Notes: generated by a model not told the origin, from the sequence alone. A stretch of DNA of 64,000 bases from Sulfuritalea sp. (GCA_016712985.1 JADJQA010000043.1:1-64000); one strand, 5' to 3'. Numbered from the stretch's first letter, positions 35,207 to 44,301 are shown. Made by a program: numbers and translations.

Positions 35207-36030
35207 CAGCGGCCGAGTATGACCTCAAGCACGAAGCGACTGCCGACATAGGCCAGCAGCAACGCAACAAATCCCGCCAGCGTCCAGCGCAGTGCGACGC
35301 GGCCACGCCAACCTCGCAAGTGTCGGCCCGCCAGCAGCGCCGCGAAAATCAGCCAGGACAGAATCGCGAACACCGTCTTGTGGTTGAAGGATAGCGCCTT
35401 GCCGAACAGGGACTCGGAAAAGAACACGCCGGAAGCCAGGGTGAAGGTGAGCAGGACGAAAGCGACATGGATCAGGCGAAACAGCAGGGCTTCCATGGTC
35501 AACAGAGGCGGCAAGCTCGCCAGGATGGGCGGGATGCGGCCGCGATGCAGGCTCTTTTCGGCTGCCGCCATCAACAGGGCATGCAGGGCGGCCAGGGTAA
35601 ACAGGCTGTAGGCCAGCATCGCGGTCAGAAAATGCAGGCGAAACGCCATCGAACCTGCGTTGGTCAGCTCATGGGCTTCTGGGAATAGCACCGGCAGCAA
35701 GGCGGCGACGGCCGCGGCCGGCAAGCCGAGAACCTGCAAACCCTCCATGCGGGCGTAGAAACTCTCGATCCAGTACAGGGCAATCGCCAGCCAAAGCATC
35801 ACCGAGAGCGCTATGGCAAAGCCGAATCGCATGCTCTCGGCATCGAATATCGCTATGCGCAGACTGAGGGCATGCGCCGCCAGCGCCACCAGCAGCAGGC
35901 TGCGCTCGCCGAGCCTGAGCCCGCCTGCCGGTTGGACCAGCACCGGTCCGCGCCAGCGGGTGCGCCAAAGATGTACCGCCAGGCCGGCATACAGGGCCGC
36001 GGCCAGCAGATGCATTAAGATTGCAGGCAT
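35206..36030 (-). CDS. CcsA/YpjD-like cytochrome c assembly membrane protein
   Basis: 274 aa with eight hydrophobic segments, resembling the CcsA/HemX-type membrane family ('YALKS..WAiF' in relatives; here 'NHKTVFAILSWLIFAALLAG'). In Betaproteobacteria this gene (ypjD/ccsA-like) typically lies divergently next to ffh, exactly as here (57 bp from ffh). Its role in cytochrome maturation is inferred; a full Ccm system I is encoded elsewhere in the window. Confidence 0.8.
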   Translation of the reverse strand: MPAILMHLLAAALYAGLAVHLWRTRWRGPVLVQPAGGLRLGERSLLLVALAAHALSLRIAIFDAESMRFGFAIALSVMLWLAIALYWIESFYARMEGLQVLGLPAAAVAALLPVLFPEAHELTNAGSMAFRLHFLTAMLAYSLFTLAALHALLMAAAEKSLHRGRIPPILASLPPLLTMEALLFRLIHVAFVLLTFTLASGVFFSESLFGKALSFNHKTVFAILSWLIFAALLAGRHLRGWRGRVALRWTLAGFVALLLAYVGSRFVLEVILGR

Positions 36031-36087
36031 TGGCGGAGTCTACACCAAGCCCCACTCTGTTTTTGCACCGGACATCCCCTTCCATTC

Positions 36088-37443
36088 ATGCTCGATAACC
36101 TCACCCAGCGTCTCGGCAACGTCGTCAAGAAACTGCGCGGCCAGGCCCGTATGACCGACGACAACATTTCCGAAATGCTGCGTGAAGTGCGGATGGCCCT
36201 GCTCGAAGCCGACGTCGCTCTGCCGGTGGTCAAGGAGTTCATTGCCCGCGTCAAGGAGAAGGCGCTCGGCCAGGAAGTCATCGCTTCGTTGACCCCCGGC
36301 CAGGCGCTGGTCGGCGTCGTGCATCGCGAACTTACCGAACTGATGGGCGGCGCCGGCGTCGGCCTGAATCTCGCCACCCAGCCGCCCGCGGTGATCCTGA
36401 TGTCCGGCTTGCAGGGCGCAGGCAAGACCACCACCACGGCCAAGCTCGGCAAGTGGCTCAAGGAGCGGCAGAAGAAAAAGGTGCTGACGGTAAGTTGCGA
36501 CGTCTATCGGCCCGCCGCCATTGAACAACTGAAAGCCGTTGCGGCCCAGGCCGGGGTCGACTTCTTCCCCTCCTCGGGCGAGCAAAAGCCCGCCGAAATT
36601 GCCGCCGCAGCCCTCGACTACGCCAAGCGGCACTACTACGACGTGATTTTTGTCGACACCGCCGGGCGCCTTGCGATCGACGCAGCGATGATGGCCGAGA
36701 TCAAGGACCTGCATGCGTTGCTGAAACCCATCGAGACCTTGTTCGTGGTCGATGCGATGCTCGGCCAGGACGCCGTGAATACGGCGAAAGCCTTCAACGA
36801 CGCGCTGCCGCTGACCGGCGTGATCCTGACCAAACTGGATGGCGATTCGCGCGGCGGCGCGGCGCTGTCTGTGCGCCACATTACCGGCAAGCCGATCAAG
36901 TTTGCCGGCGTCGGCGAAAAGCTCAACGGCCTGGAGGAGTTCCATCCCGAGCGCATGGCGTCGCGCATCCTCGGCATGGGCGACATCCTCGGCCTGGTCG
37001 AGGATGCCCAGCGCGGCGTCGATCAGGACAAGGCGCAGGAGTTCGTCAAGAAAATGAAGTCGGGCAAGGGCTTCGACTTGAACGACTTCAAGGACCAGAT
37101 CGGCCAGATGAAGAAGATGGGGGGCATGTCCGCGATGCTCGAAAAGCTGCCGGCGCAGTTCAGCGCAATGGCGCAAAAAGCCGGTGGCGGCATGGAAGAC
37201 AAGACGGTGCGACGCTTGGAGGGCATCATCAATTCAATGACGCCGGGGGAGCGCAGCAAACCCGAAATCATCAAGGCCAACCGCAAGCGTCGCATCGCCA
37301 CCGGGGCGGGGGTATCGGTGCAGGAGGTCAATCGCCTGCTGAATCAGTTCGAGCAGACGCAGAAAATGATGAAGCAGTTCTCCAAGGGGGGGATGGCGAA
37401 GATGATGCGGGGCATGAAGGGGATGTTGCCTGGCATGCGCTAA
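36088..37443 (+). CDS. ffh: Signal recognition particle GTPase (Ffh/SRP54)
   Basis: Targets nascent membrane proteins to FtsY and SecYEG. 451 aa: N domain, G domain with 'GLQGAGKTTTTAKL', 'FVDTAGRLAID' and 'LTKLDGDSRGG', then a Met-rich M domain beginning around residue 300. The C-terminus reads 'MAKMMRGMKGMLPGMR'. A 22-bp hairpin spans the stop codon (separate entry). Confidence 0.97.
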   Translation: MLDNLTQRLGNVVKKLRGQARMTDDNISEMLREVRMALLEADVALPVVKEFIARVKEKALGQEVIASLTPGQALVGVVHRELTELMGGAGVGLNLATQPPAVILMSGLQGAGKTTTTAKLGKWLKERQKKKVLTVSCDVYRPAAIEQLKAVAAQAGVDFFPSSGEQKPAEIAAAALDYAKRHYYDVIFVDTAGRLAIDAAMMAEIKDLHALLKPIETLFVVDAMLGQDAVNTAKAFNDALPLTGVILTKLDGDSRGGAALSVRHITGKPIKFAGVGEKLNGLEEFHPERMASRILGMGDILGLVEDAQRGVDQDKAQEFVKKMKSGKGFDLNDFKDQIGQMKKMGGMSAMLEKLPAQFSAMAQKAGGGMEDKTVRRLEGIINSMTPGERSKPEIIKANRKRRIATGAGVSVQEVNRLLNQFEQTQKMMKQFSKGGMAKMMRGMKGMLPGMR

Positions 37444-37466
37444 GGCGCATGCTAGGCAACATCCCC
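37419..37466 (+). repeat. 22-bp near-perfect hairpin with the ffh stop codon in its loop
   Basis: GGGGATGTTGCCTGGCATGC at 37419-37438, extended by GC to 37440, pairs with the segment 37445-37466 (ending CAACATCCCC). Twenty-one Watson-Crick pairs and one G-T pair enclose a 4-nt loop TAAG (37441-37444), so the stop codon TAA sits in the loop. A second small hairpin CCCC-TGA-GGGG overlaps its 3' edge (37463-37473). No T-run follows, so it is not a standard intrinsic terminator. Confidence 0.85.
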
Positions 37467-37682
37467 TGAGGGGAACTGGTTCGCTTATCCCCCACAACCC
37501 CTGCCCCTGGCGAGAGGGTGACCAAACCGGTTGCTTGCCAGGCAAACGGTGTCGGGCTACGTGATTGATGGAATTGCTGAAATGAGTTTCGAGTCAAATC
37601 GGTAGAATCATCGGCAGCCATTGGTGCGGACAATGGCCCGTTGCTTTGCGCGCCGCTCACTACCTCCCGAAAGGAGACTGTC

Positions 37683-38139
37683 ATGCAACCGTCGAAATTC
37701 TTCACAGTTGTTTCCGTGGTAACGCTCGCTCTTGCCGTGCCGAGTGCGCATGCACAGGAGTCCGGACTTGTCGTCACCCCATCTGAAATGCAGTGGAAGC
37801 GCGGAGATGTACCTAGCCTCGAGTCCGTCCAGATAATTGGTGGCCAGTTCAAGCCGGGCCCTTACGTCGCAATGGTAAGTTCCTGCGAATTTCACTGTCA
37901 AACCGCACAGCCACCCCGAAGCAAGGCAGTATACGGTCATTTCCGGCACTTGGTACGTCGGCTGGGGCTCGACGTTCGACGAAAGCAGACTCAAGGCTCT
38001 TCCGCCCGGCAGTTTCTATACGGAACCAGCCAACGTGCCGCATTTCGTGCTCACGAAGGAGCCGGTGATCATTCAAGTCACTGGCAGCGGACCTTCGGCG
38101 ACCAATTACACGGCACCGCCGCCCGCGCCGTCCAAGTAG
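37683..38139 (+). pseudogene. Secreted cupin-domain protein (one frameshift)
   Basis: A signal peptide (MQPSKFFTVVSVVTLALAVPSAHAQ in effect, cleavage after AHA) precedes a small cupin barrel. The reading frame from ATG 37683 holds to about residue 65 (FKPGPYVAMV) and shifts near 37876-37879. The second frame then reads FTVKPHSHPEARQYTVISG, the cupin metal site (H-x-H ... E), and ends EPANVPHFVLTKEPVIIQV and a Pro-rich tail at TAG 38137. One extra or two missing bases restores about 151-152 aa. A strong GAAAGGAGA ribosome site precedes the ATG. Sequence error is more likely than decay because both halves are conserved. Substrate unknown. Confidence 0.75.
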
Positions 38140-38218
38140 CAGTCGACAGGCCGGCGCGGCCTTGGATCCGCGATAATTCCAAGTCCACGTCCGTGAATAA
38201 CGGAAGTCGGGTAGAGGG

Positions 38219-39052
38219 TCAAGCGCTGCTCTTGTCAGTGGTGCCTGGCGGGCGTCGGTGGCGTCGGTGACGTCGTGTCCCCCTTGCGCTGCGTTTGGTC
38301 GAACGAGCGGCCGCCCAGCGAAAGTAGTCCAGCCCCAGCTTGGCCATGTATCCAAGAACAAAAAGGCCGGCCAGACCGAATAGCCATGGCTTTAGCTCCT
38401 CAATGAACTCTCGCCACAGGGCTGCAGCTACCAACTTGTCCTGCTCGGTCTGCGTGGCGGATCGAGGTCGATCCTGAGGCCCATAACTGTTGCCGAGCCT
38501 TTCCGCTGCCGCAGATTCGGTGGGGGCACCATTGCCCGAATCTTTCGCGTTGTCAGATGAGGTCGGGTCGTTGAGTAACGAACCGCCACTCAGGCCAAGA
38601 TCCGACTTGAGGCTTCGCACGGCTTCCGCAACGCCGGAGGCTTTCAGGTCTTCGTAGAGCGGACGAGCGGCTTCCTTGACCTCGTGGTCCAACGTCCAGT
38701 CCTGGTCTTTTGCCCCTTGCGGCGAACCGGTCGGTGCTTGTGTCTGGCCAGGTGACGGGATCAACGGTGGCTTGGATCGGCTACTGGGTGGTAGACCGTC
38801 CCTGCCGAACTGTTCTTGCGCCGGTTTGGCAACTGGTGCGTTGTCCTGTACGTCTGCGACTTCGCCGGAATAGGGTGCCGGGCTTCCAGGTGCGTCCGGC
38901 CACTTGCCAGCGGTGACAGAGTCGCCAGGGGTCTCCTCAGCGATCGGGCCACTGATCGGTGCGGCGCGAACAGGACCTCCTGTGCCGAGCATGCCGAGCA
39001 CACCAATGACCAGCCAGGTTGTCTGTTTCAGACAAGCGATACGTACGCGCAT
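38219..39052 (-). CDS. Hypothetical exported, membrane-anchored protein
   Basis: 277 aa that I do not recognise. Signal-like start (MRVRIACLKQTTWLVIGVLGM, cleavage near VRA-AP), a long Pro/Ser/Asp-rich low-complexity middle, a helical segment around residues 115-155 (VKEAARPLYEDLKASG) and one transmembrane helix 'PWLFGLAGLFVLGYMAKLGL' near residue 225. The tail is strongly basic (RSTKRSARGTRRHRRHRRP). The topology suggests a periplasmic disordered domain with a cytoplasmic basic tail. No neighbour gives a functional hint. Confidence in coding is moderate. Confidence 0.55.
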   Translation of the reverse strand: MRVRIACLKQTTWLVIGVLGMLGTGGPVRAAPISGPIAEETPGDSVTAGKWPDAPGSPAPYSGEVADVQDNAPVAKPAQEQFGRDGLPPSSRSKPPLIPSPGQTQAPTGSPQGAKDQDWTLDHEVKEAARPLYEDLKASGVAEAVRSLKSDLGLSGGSLLNDPTSSDNAKDSGNGAPTESAAAERLGNSYGPQDRPRSATQTEQDKLVAAALWREFIEELKPWLFGLAGLFVLGYMAKLGLDYFRWAAARSTKRSARGTRRHRRHRRPPGTTDKSSA

Positions 39053-39357
39053 GACATTCTATTTCCTTGTGCGGATCCAGCAATGATTCGTAACGATGGC
39101 ATCTGTGTCCCATGATGAGTCAAGCGCGTGACCAGGAACCATGTCGCGCTCCGCTACGCATCGCGGCCCAAGTGTCAGGCGTCCCGTTTTGTGAACGGAG
39201 TTTGCCGGATATGTTGGGCGTCTGCCTGAAAAAAACGGGATCGCCCTCAAGGAAGCGGGCGGAGCTCGTTTCGACGGGGTGTCGCTGCCAGTGCTTTGCC
39301 GGCCGGCACCGCGCAAGAGTCGGCGCTGGCAACACGGCGATTGGCTCAGCGCTGGGC
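39053..39357. other. Intergenic region without recognised features
   Basis: 305 bp between the hypothetical gene and the lytic transglycosylase. It should hold the promoter of the minus-strand hypothetical gene. I see no terminator, repeat, tRNA or convincing promoter pair. Confidence 0.35.
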
Positions 39358-39972
39358 CTACCGCGGCCCGATGACCCGTGGCCCCCAGCCCCACTCCCTT
39401 TCCCATACCGCTCGCACCATGTTCGGATACTCGGGTTTGCCCAGGCTGCCGTTATAGCGGCCAAGTGCGCGATATAGATCGCCATTCTCGATGTCGAGAT
39501 AGTGGCGCAGAATGGTGCAGCCGAAGCGCAGGTTGGTGCGCATGTGGAACAGGTTGCTTTCCTTGCTGCCGATCAGTCGCACCCAGAAGGGCATCACTTG
39601 CATGTAGCCGCGCGCGCCGGCGATGGAAATCGCATATTTCTTGAAGCCACTTTCCACCTGGATCAGCCCAAGGACCATCTGCGGGTCGAGACCGGCGCGC
39701 TTGGCTTCGTAGTACACGGTCTTGAGGAAATCCAGGCGTGCCTCGCGGTCCGGCATGCGGCGGGTCAGGCGCGAGGACATCCCGCTCAGCCAGTCGACCT
39801 TTTCCTGGATGGATGGAAACTGCGGTTCGGGCGACGCGCGGTCAGCGATTGCCGCGTGCAACGCTGCCTGCACGCTGGCCGCCAGCGGTTCGTACTGCTG
39901 CGCCCCGGCCTGAACCGTCGTTGGGAAAAGCGCGACGGCAAGACTCAGCGCAAGGCTGGCGATCAGCCGCAC
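39358..39972 (-). CDS. Lytic transglycosylase (Slt family)
   Basis: Murein-cleaving enzyme of about 204 aa. Start is taken as GTG at 39972, 10 nt inside proS, giving a signal peptide (VRLIASLALSLAVALFPTTVQA) that suits a periplasmic enzyme; longer frames add residues from proS. The Slt catalytic domain is clear: 'MVLGLIQVESGFKKYAISIA' (catalytic Glu in QVES), 'GARGYMQVMPFW' and 'RYNGSLGKPEYPNMV'. The overlap with the proS stop suggests co-transcription. Confidence 0.9.
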   Translation of the reverse strand: MRLIASLALSLAVALFPTTVQAGAQQYEPLAASVQAALHAAIADRASPEPQFPSIQEKVDWLSGMSSRLTRRMPDREARLDFLKTVYYEAKRAGLDPQMVLGLIQVESGFKKYAISIAGARGYMQVMPFWVRLIGSKESNLFHMRTNLRFGCTILRHYLDIENGDLYRALGRYNGSLGKPEYPNMVRAVWEREWGWGPRVIGPR

Positions 39973-41675
39973 AACTTCTGTTTGAGGAAGGCCACCATTC
40001 CGTTGGTGGCAATCATGCTTGGCTCGATGTCGCTGCGGCCCTTGTATTCGAGCTTGCCTTCCTTGAGGCCGCGCTCGCCGACGACCACTCGATGCGGTAT
40101 GCCGATCAGTTCCCAGTCGGCGAACATCGAGCCGGGACGTTCGTCGCGGTCGTCGAGGATGGCATCGATGCCGGTGGCGAGCAGTTCGGCGTGCAGCGCA
40201 TTGGCTGCGGCACGGACGGCTTCCGACTTGGCGTAATTCATCGGCACCACCACTACGGCAAAGGGCGCGATGCCAACTGGGAAAACGATGCCGCGCTCGT
40301 CGTGGCCCTGCTCGATGGCGGCGCCGACGATGCGCGAAACGCCGATCCCGTAGCAGCCCATTTCCATGACCTGGTCCTTGCCCTGCTCGTCGAGGAAGGT
40401 GCACTTCAGGGCCTCTGCATACTTGGTGCGCAACTGGAAGATGTGGCCGACTTCGATGCCGCGGCAAAGCTCGAGCGCACCCTTGCCGTCCGGCGACGGG
40501 TCGCCCTCGACCACGTTGCGGATGTCTGCCACGGTTCCGGGTTGCGGCAGGTCGCGACCGAAATTGACGCCGGTGAGATGGTGGCCCTCTTCGTTGGCCC
40601 CGCAGACCATGTCGCTCATGGCCGCGACGCTGCGATCCGCCACGACGCGGCCGGAGAAACCCACCGCGCCGATGTAGCCGGCCTTGCAGCGGAGCGCCTC
40701 GACGATTTCCTCGTCGCGGGCGAAGCGGAATGCACCGATCACCTTTTGTGCCTTGATTTCATTCAGATCGTGATCGCCGCGCAGCAGGAGCAGGACGAAC
40801 TCGCTGCCGCCTTTCTTCTCCGCCATCAGCGCGATGGCCTTGACGGTCTGCGTCAGCGGCAGGTCGAGCAAAGCCGCTACATCCTCGCATTTGGTCTTGC
40901 CCGGCGTGGCCTTTTTCTCCATGGTCGCCGTTCCATCAGCACCGACTCTTGCCGGAGCAACAGCTTCGGCCAGTTCAACGTTTGCCGCGTAATCCGACGT
41001 CGGGCAGAAGGCGATCGCGTCCTCACCCGAGTCTGCCAGCACATGGAACTCGTGCGAGCCGGTGCCGCCGATGGCGCCGGTATCCGCGGCCACCGCACGG
41101 AAGCGCATCCCGAGGCGAGTGAAAATGCGGCTATAGGTATCGAACATGTTGCGGTATTCGCGTTCCAGGTCGGCGTAGGAGGTGTGGAAGGAATACCCGT
41201 CCTTCATCAGGAACTCGCGCCCGCGCATGACGCCGAAGCGCGGCCGGATCTCGTCGCGGAACTTGGTCTGGATCTGGTAGAAGTGGCGCGGCAACTGGCG
41301 GTAGCTCTTCACTTCGCGGCGCACCACGTCGGTGATGACCTCCTCGTGCGTCGGCCCGATCACGAAATCGCGCTGGTGGCGGTCCTTGAAGCGCAGCAGT
41401 TCAGGGCCGTACTTCGGACCGCGCCCGGATTCTTCCCACAATTCAAAAGGTTGTACGGCCGGCATGAGCAGTTCGATGGCCCCGGCGCGATCCATTTCCT
41501 CGCGCACGATGTTCTCGACCTTGCGCAACACGCGCAGCCCCATCGGCATCCAGGTATAGATGCCGCCGGCGAGGCGGCGGATCAGTCCGGCGCGCAGCAT
41601 CAGCTTGTGACTGACGATCTCGGCGTCGGAGGGAGCTTCCTTGAGGGTGGCGACGAAGAATTGGCTGGCGCGCAT
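39963..41675 (-). CDS. proS: Prolyl-tRNA synthetase
   Basis: Class II synthetase with editing insertion, 570 aa. N-terminal 'GGIYTWMPMGLRVLRKVENI' , motif 2 around 'KFRDEIRPRFGVMRGREF', the INS editing domain around residues 225-405, and the C-terminal anticodon domain ('ERPGSMFADWELIGIPHRVV'). Bacterial-type. Its end overlaps the lytic transglycosylase gene. Confidence 0.97.
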   Translation of the reverse strand: MRASQFFVATLKEAPSDAEIVSHKLMLRAGLIRRLAGGIYTWMPMGLRVLRKVENIVREEMDRAGAIELLMPAVQPFELWEESGRGPKYGPELLRFKDRHQRDFVIGPTHEEVITDVVRREVKSYRQLPRHFYQIQTKFRDEIRPRFGVMRGREFLMKDGYSFHTSYADLEREYRNMFDTYSRIFTRLGMRFRAVAADTGAIGGTGSHEFHVLADSGEDAIAFCPTSDYAANVELAEAVAPARVGADGTATMEKKATPGKTKCEDVAALLDLPLTQTVKAIALMAEKKGGSEFVLLLLRGDHDLNEIKAQKVIGAFRFARDEEIVEALRCKAGYIGAVGFSGRVVADRSVAAMSDMVCGANEEGHHLTGVNFGRDLPQPGTVADIRNVVEGDPSPDGKGALELCRGIEVGHIFQLRTKYAEALKCTFLDEQGKDQVMEMGCYGIGVSRIVGAAIEQGHDERGIVFPVGIAPFAVVVVPMNYAKSEAVRAAANALHAELLATGIDAILDDRDERPGSMFADWELIGIPHRVVVGERGLKEGKLEYKGRSDIEPSMIATNGMVAFLKQKLCG

Positions 41676-41806
41676 GGCTGGAGGGCGGAAAACGGGAAAG
41701 CCTGCATTTTACCTTCGCCGGGAATTTGCAAGTACGGCAGATGCGGCTTTCCAGCGGGGCGCGATTGTGAAAGAATGGACGCCAATCAATCATTGGAATA
41801 CGCATC

Positions 41807-42334
41807 ATGCTCGATCGTGAAGGCTTTCGCCCGAACGTCGGCATCGTCCTGGTCAACAGTCGCAACGAGGTGTTTTGGGGCAAACGCATACGTGAACATT
41901 CCTGGCAGTTTCCGCAGGGGGGCATCAAGAAGGGCGAAACGCCCGAGCAGGCGATGCTGCGGGAACTGGAGGAAGAGACCGGCCTCAAGCCCGAACATGT
42001 GCGGATCATTGGCCGCACGCGCGACTGGTTGCGCTACGAGGTGCCGAAGCACTGGGTTCGCCGCGAATGGCGAAGCACCTACAGGGGGCAGAAACAGATC
42101 TGGTTTCTGCTGCGCCTGATCGGCCGCGATAGCGACGTCAGCCTGCGCGCCAGCGAACATCCGGAATTCGATGCCTGGCGCTGGAACAGCTACTGGGTGC
42201 CGCTGGGCAACGTGATCGAATTCAAGAGGGGCGTCTATGAGGCGGCCCTGCTCGAACTGGCGCGCCTGTTGTTTCTGCATCCTGACGAGCGCATACCGCG
42301 CTGGGAAAGCGACATTGTGGATAACCCGAAATGA
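41807..42334 (+). CDS. rppH: RNA pyrophosphohydrolase (NudH/RppH)
   Basis: Removes pyrophosphate from 5'-triphosphorylated RNAs, opening them to RNase E decay. 175 aa. The Nudix box occupies about residues 38-60, starting GGIKKGETPEQ and ending RELEEETGL, with all catalytic Glu residues. 'FRPNVGIVLVNSRNEVFWGKR' marks the RppH subfamily. Divergent from proS; the CNP1-like gene overlaps its end by 4 bp. Confidence 0.95.
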   Translation: MLDREGFRPNVGIVLVNSRNEVFWGKRIREHSWQFPQGGIKKGETPEQAMLRELEEETGLKPEHVRIIGRTRDWLRYEVPKHWVRREWRSTYRGQKQIWFLLRLIGRDSDVSLRASEHPEFDAWRWNSYWVPLGNVIEFKRGVYEAALLELARLLFLHPDERIPRWESDIVDNPK

Positions 42335-42876
42335 AGCGCTGGCCGGGTGCACTGCTGGCGGGGGTGGTCGCAACTGTGGCGGCGCAAACCCTGAATTGCC
42401 ATGCTTTCGGCGAGCCCGACAGCTATCCGGGTGATCAGGAAGAAAAGTCCTGGCAGGAACTGGAAATCGAGCCGCCGGCGTTTCCCAAGGAGGAAAACCT
42501 CCTCGAGTTCTACGTCAGTCCCGTGGCGACCAACAAGTACTTCATTGACGCCAGCACGCTGGCGGTCGGCACGGACGGGGTAGTGCGCTACGTGCTGGTC
42601 GTGAAGACCTCGGGCGGTGCGACCAACGTCAGCTTCGAGGGCATCCGTTGCAAGGAGACCGCCTGGAAACATTACGCCACGGGTCGCAGCGACAGCGCCA
42701 CGTGGACCAAGTCGCGCGCCGCCCGCATCGACTGGCGAGCGATCGAGAACAAGCCCGTCAACCGCCACCATGCCGCTTTGAACCGCGACTTGTTTTGTCC
42801 ATTAGGGAATGCCATCATGACGGCGGACGAAGGGCGCAATGCCTTGCGGCTGGGGAAGCATCCGAATGCAATCTGA
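42331..42876 (+). CDS. CNP1-like family protein
   Basis: 181 aa. Signal-like N-terminus (MKRWPGALLAGVVATVAAQT...CHAF), then the CNP1-like domain with 'NLLEFYVSPVATNKYFID', 'VRYVLVVKTSGGATNVSFEG' and 'ALNRDLFCPLG'. Function unknown; the family is mostly betaproteobacterial and often follows rppH. Its ATG overlaps the rppH stop (ATGA). It overlaps the presumed start of coq7 only if the upstream coq7 codon is used. Confidence 0.88.
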   Translation: MKRWPGALLAGVVATVAAQTLNCHAFGEPDSYPGDQEEKSWQELEIEPPAFPKEENLLEFYVSPVATNKYFIDASTLAVGTDGVVRYVLVVKTSGGATNVSFEGIRCKETAWKHYATGRSDSATWTKSRAARIDWRAIENKPVNRHHAALNRDLFCPLGNAIMTADEGRNALRLGKHPNAI

Positions 42877-42892
42877 CCTCAGGGAGATCGCG

Positions 42893-43513
42893 TTGATCGA
42901 CTCCATCATTCCGGAATTCGACAAGGCGCTGCGGGCCGTCTTCGCTGCCGCCCCGACCCGTCGCCCGATGCCCGGCCAGGATCTGCCCGAGGCCGAGATG
43001 AGCGACGACGAGAAGCGCCACGTCGCTGCGCTGATGCGGGTCAACCACTGCGGCGAGATCTGCGCCCAGGCACTCTATCAAGGCCAGGCGCTGATCTCGC
43101 GCGATCCGGCGGTCAGGCGCGAACTGGATCAGGCGGCGTGGGAAGAAACCGAGCACCTCAACTGGACCGAGCGACGTATCGCCGAACTGGGCGGCCGCAA
43201 GAGCGTGCTCAATCCGCTGTGGTATGCCGGTTCATTGGCGATCGGAATGTTCGCCGGAAAGTGCGGTGATGCCTGGAGCCTGGGTTTTCTGGCCGAAACC
43301 GAGCGCCAGGTGGAAGGGCACCTGGAGAGCCACAAGGCCAGCCTGCCGGCACAGGACGGCAAGTCGTGGGAAGTGCTGGAACAGATGAAAAGCGACGAGA
43401 GCCGCCACGCTGAGACGGCGCGTCAGTATGGTGCGCGGGAGCTGCCGCTACCGGTCAAGTGGGCCATGAAGCTTTCGTCGAAGGTGATGACGAAGCTTTC
43501 GTATCTCGCCTGA
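42893..43513 (+). CDS. coq7: Demethoxyubiquinone hydroxylase Coq7
   Basis: Diiron hydroxylase of ubiquinone synthesis, adding the last ring hydroxyl. 206 aa from TTG at 42893 (LIDSIIPEFDKALRAVF), which has GGGAG about 7 nt before it and matches where family members begin; ATG at 42866 is the alternative start. Diiron ligands: 'RVNHCGEICAQALYQ' (E, E, H), 'WEETEHLNWTERRI', and the matching C-terminal half 'AETERQVEGHLESH'. Normal length. Confidence 0.9.
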   Translation: MIDSIIPEFDKALRAVFAAAPTRRPMPGQDLPEAEMSDDEKRHVAALMRVNHCGEICAQALYQGQALISRDPAVRRELDQAAWEETEHLNWTERRIAELGGRKSVLNPLWYAGSLAIGMFAGKCGDAWSLGFLAETERQVEGHLESHKASLPAQDGKSWEVLEQMKSDESRHAETARQYGARELPLPVKWAMKLSSKVMTKLSYLA

Positions 43514-43525
43514 AGGAAACAGGCG

Positions 43526-43942
43526 TCACGGCTCGGCCACTTCGAAACTGTGGCTGATCGCTGCGGTCTTGCCGAGCATGATCGACGCCGAGCAGTATTT
43601 CTCCGCCGAGAGTTTCACTGCGCGTTCGACTGCCTCGGGCTTCAGGTTCTTGCCGGTCACCACGAAATGCATATTTATGCGGGTAAATACCTTCGGATCC
43701 ATCTCGGCGCGCTCGGCCTGAAGCTTCACTTCGCATCGGCTGACCTGATGGCGGCCGCGTTGCAGGATCAGGACAACATCGAAGGCCGTGCAGCCTCCGG
43801 CGCCGGCCAACAGCAGTTCCATGGGTCGTGGCGCCAGGTTGCGGCCGCCAGCCTCAGGCGCGCCATCCATGCAGACCAGATGCCCGCTACCGGTTTCGGC
43901 AACAAAGCTCATGCCTTCGTGCCAGCGCACCGTGCAGTCCAT
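43526..43942 (-). CDS. OsmC-family protein
   Basis: 138 aa, the OsmC/YhfA-like type. Start at ATG 43942 (MDCTVRWHEGMSFVAETG), preceded by unrelated residues in the longer in-frame reading. A conserved cysteine lies in 'LLLAGAGGCTAFDVVLIL' and a second in 'LSAEKYCSASIMLG', the reactive pair typical of OsmC-like thiol peroxidases. Substrate unknown. Convergent with coq7 across 12 bp. Confidence 0.88.
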   Translation of the reverse strand: MDCTVRWHEGMSFVAETGSGHLVCMDGAPEAGGRNLAPRPMELLLAGAGGCTAFDVVLILQRGRHQVSRCEVKLQAERAEMDPKVFTRINMHFVVTGKNLKPEAVERAVKLSAEKYCSASIMLGKTAAISHSFEVAEP

Positions 43943-44178
43943 GTCTTTTGTCCCTTCAAGCGATAGCAGGCATTCTAGCGGCAGTGCCGAAATTCGGATG
44001 CGGCAGCGCACCAATGGATGGAGAAGCGCTGTGCTGGCAAGTGGATATGGCAACCCAAAAAAGATATTGCATTGCAGCAACAAGCGGTGCAAGAATTCCT
44101 GTAAGCGAACACCAAATGACGCGTCAAGGAATCCAGGCAGATACTGTTTGACCCCTGTCTCCTCCATAGGTTTGGATT
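43943..44178. other. Non-coding stretch upstream of a terminator
   Basis: About 236 bp ahead of the strong plus-strand terminator at 44179-44210, with no protein gene on the plus strand ending near. Could contain an unrecognised RNA gene. Around 44149-44166 the sequence TTTGACCCCTGTCTCCTCCA resembles the 3' end of a tmRNA or tRNA, but no 5' partner was found. Confidence 0.3.
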
Positions 44179-44210
44179 AAGCGCAACCCGATTCGGGTAG
44201 CGCTTTTTTT
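44179..44210 (+). terminator. Strong intrinsic terminator with no gene immediately upstream
   Basis: Stem AAGCGC-A-ACCCG (44179-44190) and CGGGT-A-GCGCTT (44194-44205) with an ATT loop and one A/A mismatch, followed by TTTTTTT. Eleven pairs. The nearest plus-strand gene, coq7, ended about 670 bp earlier, and the osmC gene between them runs the other way, so an RNA transcript ending here is likely. Confidence 0.8.
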
Positions 44211-44301
44211 CGGTTTGTCGGCGCTGTTGATTGCCCTTCTGGCTCTGGGGGTGCGGTTTGACAGGGCCACGGAAGGTCTGTACGATTCGCGCCCTTCGGC
44301 G

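Noticed and set aside
44149..44168. tmRNA or tRNA 3'-end-like sequence
   Set aside because: Only about 18 bases match in form; no acceptor 5' half or T-arm pairing was found. Kept only as a lead in the terminator finding.
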